A stretch of 64,000 bases of DNA from Xanthomarina gelatinilytica. GTDB lineage: Bacteria; Bacteroidota; Bacteroidia; Flavobacteriales; Flavobacteriaceae. Positions 44,807 to 52,247 of the stretch are shown here, piece by piece. The stretch spans positions 124,001 to 188,000 of the forward strand of contig NZ_ANLA01000015.1 of the NCBI RefSeq assembly GCF_000348685.1, read 5' to 3'. The notes under the pieces are model-generated. The model saw only the letters and a list, made by a program, of their open reading frames with translations, ran no database searches and was not told the DNA's origin. Within the stretch, counting starts at the first letter, position 1. The number at the start of each line of letters is the position of its first letter. The position numbers and the translations under genes were made by a program.

Positions 44807-45235
44807 ATGAGTCATGTAAAAGAGAATGATACGGTTAAAGTTCATTACACAGGAAAATTAAGTAACGGTCAAGTGTTTGACAGTTCTTTGGATAGAGATC
44901 CTTTAGAGTTTACACTTGGTCAAGGTATGTTGATTCCTGGTTTTGAAAAAGCTGTATTGGATATGAAGGTAGCCGATAAGAAAACAGTTGTTATTGCCAA
45001 AGAAGAAGCATATGGTGACGTTAGGAAGGAGTTGTTCCACGAAGTGAAAAAAGAACAATTACCTCAAGATATGGCACCGGAAGTAGGTATGGGATTAGCA
45101 TCAAAAAATCCAGATGGATCTGAAAATCAGTTTCGAGTGGTTGCTGTAAATGAAGATCATATTATTGTTGATGGAAACCACCCTTTGGCTGGTCAAGATT
45201 TAACTTTTGAATTGGAATTGGTTGAAATAAAATAA
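44807..45235 (+). CDS. FKBP-type peptidylprolyl isomerase, SlyD-like
   Basis: The 142-residue cytoplasmic protein has the SlyD plan: an FKBP half (VKVHYTGKLSNGQVFDSSLD), an inserted flap (about 65-120; KEEAYGDVRKELFHEVKK) and a return strand (GNHPLAGQDLTFELELVEI). SlyD proteins combine proline isomerase and chaperone activity. The metal-binding C-terminal tail of E. coli SlyD is absent. The promoter position fixes the start at 44807. It has its own terminator. Confidence 0.9.
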   Translation: MSHVKENDTVKVHYTGKLSNGQVFDSSLDRDPLEFTLGQGMLIPGFEKAVLDMKVADKKTVVIAKEEAYGDVRKELFHEVKKEQLPQDMAPEVGMGLASKNPDGSENQFRVVAVNEDHIIVDGNHPLAGQDLTFELELVEIK

Positions 45236-45255
45236 CAGTTATCCAACATAACCAC

Positions 45256-45283
45256 AAAGCCTGGGAAAACCCAGGCTTTTTTT
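45256..45283 (+). terminator. Intrinsic terminator of the SlyD-like gene
   Basis: AAAGCCTGGG (45256-45265) pairs perfectly with CCCAGGCTTT (45270-45279) around AAAA, followed by TTTTT. Confidence 0.92.
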
Positions 45284-45370
45284 ATGCCTAAATGTTAAAT
45301 TATTTATAATTACTGCCTTAAATTGAAAAATCTATGGTATTATATATTAAATCAACGTGCCGAACTGGTT

Positions 45371-45387
45371 AAAAGTCAAGGACTTTT
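45371..45387 (+). repeat. Small hairpin upstream of stress cassette 1
   Basis: AAAAGTC and GACTTTT flank AAG, a 7-bp perfect hairpin, 22 nt before the operator-like palindrome. Confidence 0.4.
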
Positions 45388-45408
45388 AGTAAATTGCATA
45401 TGTAGATG

Positions 45409-45432
45409 ATACCAATTTGGTATTTAGATTTG
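45409..45432 (+). promoter_or_regulatory. Promoter with adjoining palindrome for stress cassette 1
   Basis: ATACCAA-T-TTGGTAT (45409-45423) is a perfect 7-1-7 palindrome directly followed by the -7 element TAGATTTG (45425-45432). A protein bound to it would meet RNA polymerase, so this is probably an operator. No -33 TTG is found at proper spacing. Confidence 0.55.
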
Positions 45433-45488
45433 TTAGAGAGAAAATCTCACAGATTACTAAAATTATTAACTAAAAAAATTAAATGATC

Positions 45489-45818
45489 ATGGGAAAAGAA
45501 AGTAGTACATTATTGGGAATATTGGCAGGAACTGCCATAGGAGCCACTTTAGGAATTTTGTTTGCACCAGACAAGGGTTCTAAAACCAGACAAAGAATAG
45601 CCGATGAAGCTGCAGCTGCCAGAGATAGAGTGTCTGAAGAAGCACATCACTTAAGGGACAAGGTGGCTCATTCGGTTTCCAGTAAAAAAGAAACCTTGGA
45701 TGAGCAATTGGAAACTATAGTAAGCAATGTAAGCCATAAGACAGAAGACGTAATTACTTCTTTGGAAAAAAAATTAAGCGAACTAAAAGCTAAAAACAAA
45801 AAGTACCAAAAATCTTAA
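45489..45818 (+). CDS. YtxH-domain protein, cassette 1
   Basis: The 109-residue protein has a glycine-rich N-terminal membrane segment (LLGILAGTAIGATLGILFAP), the conserved DKGSKTRQRIADEA and a long helical, charged tail ending ELKAKNKKYQKS. YtxH proteins are general-stress proteins of unclear action. I choose the ATG at 45489, two codons into the open frame, because it aligns with the paralogue at 62766. The next two genes follow at 5 and 3 bp, forming cassette 1. Confidence 0.88.
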   Translation: MGKESSTLLGILAGTAIGATLGILFAPDKGSKTRQRIADEAAAARDRVSEEAHHLRDKVAHSVSSKKETLDEQLETIVSNVSHKTEDVITSLEKKLSELKAKNKKYQKS

Positions 45819-45823
45819 TTTGA

Positions 45824-46174
45824 ATGAACCTTTTTGAATCTATAAACAATACATCTGGCAAGATGGCAGATGCAGGAGAAATTTATGTAAAAAAATCACA
45901 AGAATACATTAAATTAAAAGTATTCCAACAGATTAGTATTTCTGTAAGTTTTTTTGCAAAAGCCCTTATTATTGGAGGTTTGCTATTTGTCGGATTGTTT
46001 TTCTTGGCATTTGCACTGGCTTTGGCTTTAGGCGAATGGCTTGACAGCTTGGCCTTGGGATATTTAATAGTTGCTGCCATTTTTTTAATTGTAACAGCTG
46101 TAGTATATTACAACAGAGCTTTTATTAACAATAAAATTATTAAAAGTCTATCTTCTAAATTTTTTGACACCTAA
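45824..46174 (+). CDS. Holin-like (Phage_holin_3_6 family) membrane protein, cassette 1
   Basis: The 116-residue protein has a polar N-terminus (INNTSGKMADAGEIYVKKSQ) and two membrane helices (about 45-68 and 76-98; LIIGGLLFVGLFFLAFALAL, LGYLIVAAIFLIVTAVVYY). This is the plan of the Actinobacterial Holin-X/DUF1469 class. No phage genes are near, so the phage name is only by homology; in stress operons such proteins are thought to sit in the inner membrane. The paralogue is at 63102-63449. Confidence 0.82.
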   Translation: MNLFESINNTSGKMADAGEIYVKKSQEYIKLKVFQQISISVSFFAKALIIGGLLFVGLFFLAFALALALGEWLDSLALGYLIVAAIFLIVTAVVYYNRAFINNKIIKSLSSKFFDT

Positions 46175-46177
46175 CAC

Positions 46178-46378
46178 ATGAAACAATATCACTCTTTTGA
46201 AGACATAGAAACAGATTTAAAACGTCTGGATTTGGAAAGACATATTGCTTGGGAAGAAATGAAACTTATAAAAAGTGAATTTCAAGAAGAATTAAAACCA
46301 GCAAATTGGTTACAAACTGCACTTAAAATAGCAGGAAAATATGGCTTGTTTTTACTTACTAAGCGTATTTTTAAATAA
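46178..46378 (+). CDS. Small DUF6327-like protein, cassette 1
   Basis: The 66-residue protein has an N-terminal acidic helix (HSFEDIETDLKRLDLERHIA), a WEEMKLIKSEF core and a hydrophobic basic tail (GLFLLTKRIFK). It matches the DUF6327-type small proteins found downstream of YtxH and holin-like genes. It begins 3 bp after the holin-like gene. A paralogue is at 63477-63686. Function unknown. Confidence 0.78.
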   Translation: MKQYHSFEDIETDLKRLDLERHIAWEEMKLIKSEFQEELKPANWLQTALKIAGKYGLFLLTKRIFK

Positions 46379-46398
46379 AACTTATTTCAACAAAGGAT

Positions 46399-46427
46399 AA
46401 AAAGGAATCGTTAAATGGTTCCTTTTT
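46399..46427 (+). terminator. Intrinsic terminator of stress cassette 1
   Basis: AAAAAGGAATC (46399-46409) pairs with GGTTCCTTTTT (46417-46427), one G-U pair, around a 7-nt loop. Confidence 0.88.
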
Positions 46428-46474
46428 AATTTTAAAGTAACTACAGACTTATTTATGTTTTAATATATGCAACT

Positions 46475-46714
46475 ATGGTAAAACTTTACATCATAGGAAT
46501 CAGTATTTTACTGGTTGCCATAATAGCCAATGCAGTAGCCATTAAAATTGGGCTTAAATCCTGGTACGATTTTATACAGTTGTTGAGTGACATAGGGTTA
46601 AGCGCTTTTAGGGAGCTAAACCTGTGGGATTATTTTTGGTTGTTTTTAGGGTATCCTTTAACCTTGGGGTTGGGTTATTTATTGGGAGCCAAACTTTATG
46701 CTATTTTCTTTTGA
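46475..46714 (+). CDS. Small polytopic membrane protein, uncharacterised
   Basis: The 79-residue protein has two membrane helices (about 3-23; LYIIGISILLVAIIANAVAI, and about 53-75; WLFLGYPLTLGLGYLLGAKL) with a short amphipathic stretch between them (SWYDFIQLLSDIGLSAFREL). I do not recognise a family. It lies between cassette 1 and the SYLF gene in a block of stress genes, so a stress role is possible by context only. Confidence 0.6.
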   Translation: MVKLYIIGISILLVAIIANAVAIKIGLKSWYDFIQLLSDIGLSAFRELNLWDYFWLFLGYPLTLGLGYLLGAKLYAIFF

Positions 46715-46868
46715 ATGAAAGAATGAAGATTTACTCTTAATAACACTTTACGTTTTTTATAAAAATTAAAATTTCAGAAACCACATAATGAGATCATAGG
46801 TTTTTGATTTTTAAGGATTTGAGCTAATATTTGAATTTTTTGAGTCAGTCCTTAAAGAGTCAATTAAA

Positions 46869-46876
46869 TATCTTTG
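46869..46876 (+). promoter_or_regulatory. -7 promoter element of the SYLF gene
   Basis: TATCTTTG matches TAnnTTTG and ends just before the GTG at 46878 that starts the longer open frame, ruling out that start. Confidence 0.65.
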
Positions 46877-46901
46877 AGTGAAACTTAAAAACAATACAAT
46901 T

Positions 46902-47435
46902 ATGAAGACTCTTAAAACATTTATGGCAGTATGCCTTCTATTTATAACATTAGGTGTCACTGCTCAAAACGACAAAGACAAAGAAGTAATGGCGCATGCC
47001 GACAAGGCAAAAGCAGCATTATTGGAAAAAGATCCAGGACTGGAGAAATTTTTTGACAGTGCCTCAGGCTATGTTATTTTTCCTACCATAGGAAAAGGAG
47101 CACTGGTTATTGGAGGTGCTATGGGTAATGGTGTGGTGTATGAAAACGGAAACGCCATTGGGATGGCCAACATTAAAAAACTAAGTGTAGGGCTTCAAGC
47201 TGGAGGACAAGCATTAACTGAGGTTATCTTTTTTGAAACAGATGAAGCATTGGAAAAGTTCAAGGAAGGAAATTTTGAATTTGCAGCTCAAGTTTCTGCA
47301 GTGGTTGCAGACAAAGGGGTTTCTGAAGACGCGAATTATAGCGACAATGTTATTGTGTTTGCTATGCCAAAAGCAGGTTTAATGGCCGACACTTCGGTTG
47401 GAGGACAGAAATTTGAATACCATCCATTCAAATAA
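46902..47435 (+). CDS. SYLF-domain (YSC84-like) exported lipid-binding protein
   Basis: The 177-residue protein has a signal peptide (FMAVCLLFITLGVTAQ) and a SYLF/Ysc84 domain with FFDSASGYVIFPTIGKGAL and VIGGAMGNGVVYENGN, LQAGGQALTEVIFF and KAGLMADTSVGGQKF. The family binds phosphoinositides in eukaryotes and probably phospholipids in bacteria; it is common among stress-induced envelope proteins. The ATG at 46902 follows the promoter by 26 nt. It has its own terminator. Confidence 0.9.
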   Translation: MKTLKTFMAVCLLFITLGVTAQNDKDKEVMAHADKAKAALLEKDPGLEKFFDSASGYVIFPTIGKGALVIGGAMGNGVVYENGNAIGMANIKKLSVGLQAGGQALTEVIFFETDEALEKFKEGNFEFAAQVSAVVADKGVSEDANYSDNVIVFAMPKAGLMADTSVGGQKFEYHPFK

Positions 47436-47457
47436 TACAACAAAAAACTATAAATAT

Positions 47458-47489
47458 AAAAGGTTGGCTATTGGTCAGCCTTTTTTTTT
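47458..47489 (+). terminator. Intrinsic terminator of the SYLF gene
   Basis: AAAAGGTTGGC (47458-47468) pairs with GTCAGCCTTTT (47474-47484), including G-U pairs, followed by a T tract. Confidence 0.85.
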
Positions 47490-47561
47490 ATAAATTTAAT
47501 TGAGTTAAGTAAAAGTTGTTTTCAGTTAACCTAATAAGGGATATCATAATAGATTTATATC

Positions 47562-48467
47562 ATGACAGAAGCAAACACAAAAACATTTAAAATACAGGAC
47601 TTGCCTTCATTGATTGTGGATACCTATAAGGCTTGGGATGCCAGTGACCCTTTTAGGTTGAGTGCTGTAGTGGCCTATTACGCCGTACTTTCCATGCCTG
47701 GACTATTGGTTATCATTATTAATTTGGTAGGTTCTGTTTGGGGAGTTGAAATCGTTCAAGGAAAATTAACCGATGAAATATCCAGTGCCTTGGGACGTGA
47801 TGCAGCCGAATCCATTCAGACCATGATGATAGAAACACAAAATGAAAACAAAAGCACCATGGCAACTATTCTGGGTATTGCAACCTTGATTTATGGTGCT
47901 ACAGGAGTTTTTTATCATCTACAATTGTCATTAAATCAAATTTGGCAAGTTGGCTCAGAAAATTCAATGACTTTTTTAAAAATGCTATGGAGCAGAGCCA
48001 GAAGTTTTGCTTTTATTTTGGCCATGGGTTTTTTATTGCTGATTAGTTTTTTAATTACTGCCGCTATTTCGGTTTTAACAGATTACATTCAAAGCTTGTT
48101 CCCAGATTTAATAGTTTACATTGCTTTTGTCATGGATTTTATTGTTTCCGTTGGGATTATAACGGTGTTATTTGCCATGATTTTTAAATTTTTGCCCGAT
48201 GCTAAAATTAGATGGAAAACGGTATGGATTGGTGCTGTTATTACTTCGGTATTGTTTGTTTTAGGAAAATTTTTGTTGGGTCTCTATTTTGGTGAAGCCA
48301 ATCCAGGTTCTACTTATGGTGCAGCAGGTACCATTGTATTGATACTGCTTTGGGTTTCTTATTCTTGCTTAATTTTATTTTTTGGTGCCCAATTTACTTG
48401 GGTCTATGCAGAACGTTATGGTTTGGGAATCCAGCCTAGTTCAAAAAAGGAAAAACTAAAGGCATAA
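47562..48467 (+). CDS. YihY/BrkB family inner-membrane protein
   Basis: The 301-residue protein has six membrane helices and the family motifs FRLSAVVAYYAVLSMPGL near the N-terminus, LIYGATGVFYHLQLSLNQIW and a C-terminal STYGAAGTIVLILLWVSYSC. The name 'virulence factor BrkB' or 'ribonuclease BN' is historical; the actual function is likely envelope-related transport or lipid handling. It fits the surrounding stress genes. Confidence 0.9.
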   Translation: MTEANTKTFKIQDLPSLIVDTYKAWDASDPFRLSAVVAYYAVLSMPGLLVIIINLVGSVWGVEIVQGKLTDEISSALGRDAAESIQTMMIETQNENKSTMATILGIATLIYGATGVFYHLQLSLNQIWQVGSENSMTFLKMLWSRARSFAFILAMGFLLLISFLITAAISVLTDYIQSLFPDLIVYIAFVMDFIVSVGIITVLFAMIFKFLPDAKIRWKTVWIGAVITSVLFVLGKFLLGLYFGEANPGSTYGAAGTIVLILLWVSYSCLILFFGAQFTWVYAERYGLGIQPSSKKEKLKA

Positions 48468-48480
48468 TCTTAACATGTTT

Positions 48481-48924
48481 TTATTTATTTATTTTCAAAT
48501 CCAAATATCCAAAAACCAAGTTTATAATTATAACCAATAAGGTAAGGACTATAAGTTCAAAAAACATGGAAGTGGCAGCCAAACATCCTGCACCTGCACT
48601 GCACCAAACCGTTGCAGCTGTTGTTAATCCTTTTATGGTGTCCTTTTTCTGTAATATCACACCACCTCCTAAAAAACCAATTCCTGTAACCACTTGACTT
48701 AGTACACGTGTTATGTCTGCGTAATCCTCACCTTGAAATTTAAGGGATATCAAAACATATACTGCAGCACCAATGGCTACCAATGCATTTGTTTTTAAAC
48801 CAGCACTTTTGCCTTTATATTCTCTTTCCAAACCAATAAGAAGACCCGAAACTGTGGCTATGCCAATCTTTATGGAAAAATCCAAAACCTCTTTTGCTTC
48901 AAAAGTAAATAACTCAGATATCAT
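48481..48924 (-). CDS. MgtC/SapB family membrane protein
   Basis: The 147-residue protein has four membrane segments and the MgtC core LIGLEREYKGKSAGLKTNAL with VTGIGFLGGGVILQ and GLTTAATVWCSAGAG. Related proteins help survival in low magnesium or acid and can modulate the ATP synthase. The short form without the C-terminal ACT-like domain is typical of SapB members. It is convergent with the YihY gene. Confidence 0.92.
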   Translation of the reverse strand: MISELFTFEAKEVLDFSIKIGIATVSGLLIGLEREYKGKSAGLKTNALVAIGAAVYVLISLKFQGEDYADITRVLSQVVTGIGFLGGGVILQKKDTIKGLTTAATVWCSAGAGCLAATSMFFELIVLTLLVIIINLVFGYLDLKINK

Positions 48925-48947
48925 ATTCTTTTAGTTTAAAAAAAAAC

Positions 48948-48970
48948 ACCTCTAATTGTGTGTTAGAGGT
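48948..48970 (-). terminator. Intrinsic terminator of the CsbD gene
   Basis: ACCTCTAA (48948-48955) pairs with TTAGAGGT (48963-48970) around 7 nt; a T tract follows on the minus strand. Confidence 0.85.
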
Positions 48971-49008
48971 ATTTATTTGGGGTTGGTATTAAAGGTTACA
49001 AGTAACTC

Positions 49009-49194
49009 TTACCAGTTTTCAATTTCATTTTTCAATTTTTCTTTGGTCTTTCCAGTTTTTTCTTGAAGTTTACCTAACATTTCGTCAAATTTACCTTCAG
49101 AATAGGTTAAATCGTCGTCGGTAAGCTTACCGTATTTTTGTTTAAATTCACCTTTAACCTGTTTCCATTTTCCTTCTAATTGATCTTTGTTCAT
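49009..49194 (-). CDS. CsbD-family stress protein
   Basis: The 61-residue protein starts MNKDQLEGKWKQVKGEFKQK and continues with GKLTDDDLTYSEGKFDEML and GKLQEKTGKTKEKLKNEIE, the complete CsbD family pattern of small hydrophilic proteins. CsbD genes belong to the sigma-B general-stress regulon in Bacillus. I start at the ATG at 49194; the open frame runs 14 codons further upstream with a hydrophobic, non-family extension. Confidence 0.93.
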   Translation of the reverse strand: MNKDQLEGKWKQVKGEFKQKYGKLTDDDLTYSEGKFDEMLGKLQEKTGKTKEKLKNEIENW

Positions 49195-49431
49195 GATGTA
49201 TGTTTTTTTAAAAATTAATATTATTTTAATAGTCACAATTTAGGCATACTTAACCTGTGTTATTGACTCAAAAAAATAATTTGTTGCACCAATTAAAATA
49301 GGAGTGTAAGATAGGAGTGTATTTTTTTTGAGAGCAACATTTTTTTGGATTGTGTTAAACATACTAAATGCATTTAATCATATTTGATTGATTTTGTGTC
49401 AGTCATTTAAAAAATTAAATTAATATAGATT

Positions 49432-49671
49432 ATGGACATTCCAAGTATTAAAAACGAAGACCAATACGAAGCCTTAAGAGACAAAGGTTACAGTAAACAA
49501 AAAGCAGCCAGAATTGCCAATTCCCCTAATTCCGGTAAAAAAGGAGGAAAGGCTAAACCCTATGAAGAATGGACTAAAGAAGCGCTGTATGAACAAGCCA
49601 AACAGGTAGATATCAAGGGACGTTCTAAAATGGACAAACAAGAACTTATTCATGCCTTAAGGAACAACTAA
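49432..49671 (+). CDS. DUF7218/Rho-N-like small protein
   Basis: The 79-residue protein has an N-terminal segment KNEDQYEALRDKGYSKQKAA followed by RIANSPNSGKKGGK, and a C-terminal Rho N-terminal/SAP-like helix bundle (YEEWTKEALYEQAKQVDIKG..KMDKQELIHALRNN). The C-terminal fold may bind nucleic acid. It matches DUF7218-type proteins. It is 34 bp before the AI-2E gene, likely on the same mRNA. Confidence 0.82.
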   Translation: MDIPSIKNEDQYEALRDKGYSKQKAARIANSPNSGKKGGKAKPYEEWTKEALYEQAKQVDIKGRSKMDKQELIHALRNN

Positions 49672-49705
49672 AAACCAATCAACTTATAACTACTAAACCA
49701 TAACC

Positions 49706-50722
49706 ATGATCAACGCTAAAATAATACGCCAAATTTTTTTACTTCTATTAATCGTTTTAATAGGAGTCCTTATTTTTAGGGAAATGACACCTTATTTTTC
49801 TGGTGTGTTGGGAGCCATAACCTTGTATGTTTTGCTTAAAAGAAGCATGGTCAAGTTGGTCAATAAAGGCTGGAACCCGAATTTAGCTGCCGTATCATTA
49901 ATGGTCCTGTCATTTTTTTCCATTTTAATTCCCATAGCTGGAGCTGTATTGATGCTGGGAAACAAAATTGGGAAAGCGGCAAACAATTCCGAAAAGGTAA
50001 CGCGAGCCATAAAAACACAATTGGTCGAACTGGAAAGCCGTTTAGGATATGATTTAACTTCCCAGATTGATGCTTCAGCCATTTCCAGTTGGCTTTCCGA
50101 AAATTTGCAGAACTTTGCAGGTGGTACATTTAATACAGCCATAGCCATAGCCATTATGTACTTTCTATTGTTTTACATGTTAACCAATAGAAAACAGCTT
50201 AAAGAATCTTTAATGGAATACATTCCTATTAGTAAAGACAATTTAAAAATATTGGGAAAAGAAACCAGGGAAATGGTACGTGCCAACGCCATTGGCATTC
50301 CTTTGGTAGCAATTGCACAAGGAATTGTTGCATTGATTGGTTTTTTGATTTTTGGTATAGAAAGCCCTTTCTTTTGGGCCATAATTGTTACCATTGGCTC
50401 CATGATTCCCTTTGTAGGAAACCTTTTGGGTACCATTCCGGTGTTTATTTTAACCATCTCCAATGGAGATACGTTTCAAGCTTGGGGAATTTTAATCTAC
50501 GGAATAGTGGTTGTGGGTTCTACCGATAATTTAATCCGTTTATACGTGCTTCAAAAACTGGATAATGTGCATCCATTGATTACTTTAATAGGAGTAATTG
50601 TCGGGATTCCGTTATTTGGGTTTATAGGCTTGATTTTCGGACCTTTATTGGTTAGTTTGTCACTGATAATCGTTCGTATATATAAAAAGGAGTATGCGCC
50701 AAACGAAAAAGATCGACTATAA
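49706..50722 (+). CDS. AI-2E family transporter (permease-type)
   Basis: The 338-residue protein has about eight membrane helices and the family pattern: an N-terminal LVLLLIVLIGVLIF-type helix pair, an external domain (about 85-145), MVRANAIGIPLVAIAQGIVA and ITLIGVIVGIPLFGFIGLIF near the C-terminus. Members export autoinducer-2 or act as Na+(Li+)/H+ antiporters, so the solute is unknown. Its place in a stress block favours ion homeostasis. Confidence 0.88.
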   Translation: MINAKIIRQIFLLLLIVLIGVLIFREMTPYFSGVLGAITLYVLLKRSMVKLVNKGWNPNLAAVSLMVLSFFSILIPIAGAVLMLGNKIGKAANNSEKVTRAIKTQLVELESRLGYDLTSQIDASAISSWLSENLQNFAGGTFNTAIAIAIMYFLLFYMLTNRKQLKESLMEYIPISKDNLKILGKETREMVRANAIGIPLVAIAQGIVALIGFLIFGIESPFFWAIIVTIGSMIPFVGNLLGTIPVFILTISNGDTFQAWGILIYGIVVVGSTDNLIRLYVLQKLDNVHPLITLIGVIVGIPLFGFIGLIFGPLLVSLSLIIVRIYKKEYAPNEKDRL

Positions 50723-50859
50723 TTGATTAGCCATAAAGGCTCTGTTATTGAATTTTTTTCACAAAAAATACCACTCAAACCTTAATTGCATCAAAATTTT
50801 TTTGTTTACGGTTAAGCATTGTTCCATGTAATAAATAATTTGCAGTATAAATTTAAGTT

Positions 50860-51477
50860 ATGATGAATGTAGCAGAACAAATAAGATTGGAAAACATAGC
50901 AGACACCGAATATGAAATATTCGCATTGTTAAAACAAAGATACAGTCCAAGGACTTTTAAAAAGGAATCTATAAAAAGCAGACACCTCAATCAGCTTTTT
51001 GAGGCAGTACGTTGGTCTGCAAGTTCCAATAATTTGCAACCATGGCGTTTTATTTATGCCGAAAAAGGAACGGAAGCCTATAAAAAAATTTACAACTGTT
51101 TAAGCGATTTCAACAAATCCTGGACAGACAATGCACCAGTTTTAATGCTCACTGCTTATAAAGAAAAAACTAAAGATGGTAAAGATAACTTTCACGCTTT
51201 GCACGATTTGGGCTTGAGTATGGGGTCTTTAACCGTTCAAGCGCAATATTTGGGAATAGCTGTTCACCATATGGCAGGAGTGGACTGGCAAAAGGCACAA
51301 AAAGAATTTAACGTTCCTGAAGGATATCATATCTCAACAGCTGTTGCCTTGGGATATTATGGTGGCGATTTGGAAGACCTTCCAGAAGATTTGCAAGAAC
51401 AGGAAACTGCCAAGCGCAATAGGGTTTCACAAGAGGAATTTGCTTTTAAGGAAACATGGAATCCAAAAGAAAAATAA
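50860..51477 (+). CDS. Nitroreductase-family protein
   Basis: The 205-residue FMN enzyme has RYSPRTFKKESI at the N-terminus, FEAVRWSASSNNLQPWRFIY for FMN binding, and HDLGLSMGSLTVQAQYLGIA and VALGYYGGDLEDLPEDL near the end. It should reduce nitro compounds, quinones or similar electrophiles with NAD(P)H. Two adjacent ATG codons open the frame; either could be the start. The F420-type oxidoreductase follows by 22 bp. Confidence 0.9.
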   Translation: MMNVAEQIRLENIADTEYEIFALLKQRYSPRTFKKESIKSRHLNQLFEAVRWSASSNNLQPWRFIYAEKGTEAYKKIYNCLSDFNKSWTDNAPVLMLTAYKEKTKDGKDNFHALHDLGLSMGSLTVQAQYLGIAVHHMAGVDWQKAQKEFNVPEGYHISTAVALGYYGGDLEDLPEDLQEQETAKRNRVSQEEFAFKETWNPKEK

Positions 51478-51499
51478 TCAAACAATAAAAAAAGAAATT

Positions 51500-52141
51500 A
51501 TGAAGATAGGAATAATAGGAAGTGGAAATATAGGAGGAAATTTAGGGAAACATTGGGCAAAAGCAGGACATGACGTGCTGTTTAGCTCCAGGCATCCAGA
51601 GGAACTTAACGATTTGGCTCGTGAAGCTGGCAACAATGCAAAAGCAGTTAGCGTAACCGAAGCCTTTGAAGCCAATGCTGATGCTTATTTGCTGGCAACT
51701 CCATTTAAAGCCATCGATAAAATTTCAGAATTGTATGCTGGCGAATATGGCAACAAAGTGATTATAGATGCTACCAATCCATATCCTGAACGAGATGGCG
51801 AGATGGCTCAAGAAGTAAGGAATGCCAATTACAATGCAACCGAATATACAGCTATGAAATTCAATACGGCAAAAACAGTAAAAGCTTTTAATACCATAAA
51901 AGCTGAAGATTTGCGCGATCGTGCGTTTAGGGAGTATGATAAATTATCTGTGCCTTTTGCAGCTCAAGACGAGGAAAGCAAAGCTGTGGGACAACAGCTT
52001 ATAGAAGATATAGGTTTCGATGCCTTTTACATAGGAAATTTAAGCGATACCAACATCATGGATCCAGATCAGGCAATTTATGGAAAAGCAGTGGAGGTTG
52101 GAAAATTAAAAGAATTGGTAGATGCTACAAGAATTCATTAG
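51500..52141 (+). CDS. NADPH-dependent F420 reductase-like / NAD(P)-binding oxidoreductase
   Basis: The 213-residue Rossmann protein starts MKIGIIGSGNIGGNLGKHWA followed by KAGHDVLFSSRHPEEL, the NADP-binding pattern of the F420-dependent NADP oxidoreductase-like family. VIIDATNPYPERDGEM and TVKAFNTIKAEDLRD are family segments. Bacteroidota are not known to make F420, so another flavin or a metabolite is the likely substrate. I start at the ATG at 51500; the open frame reaches back into the nitroreductase gene. Confidence 0.85.
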   Translation: MKIGIIGSGNIGGNLGKHWAKAGHDVLFSSRHPEELNDLAREAGNNAKAVSVTEAFEANADAYLLATPFKAIDKISELYAGEYGNKVIIDATNPYPERDGEMAQEVRNANYNATEYTAMKFNTAKTVKAFNTIKAEDLRDRAFREYDKLSVPFAAQDEESKAVGQQLIEDIGFDAFYIGNLSDTNIMDPDQAIYGKAVEVGKLKELVDATRIH

Positions 52142-52247
52142 GAATCAAATGAATTTCAAAATATTTTAAAACTATCTCTGCCCAAAACCTCATGTTAATT
52201 TATTAATTTTAAAGAAACAGGAACACCTAACACTAATAAACTAACAG

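Noticed and set aside
45824-46174. Phage origin for the holin-like genes
   Set aside because: No phage structural, lysis or integrase genes are near either copy; the family name comes from remote homology and the context is stress response.
49792-50154. Minus-strand ORFs inside the AI-2E permease gene and similar antisense frames elsewhere
   Set aside because: They mirror the codon pattern of strong membrane or enzyme genes, have no family motifs and no promoter.
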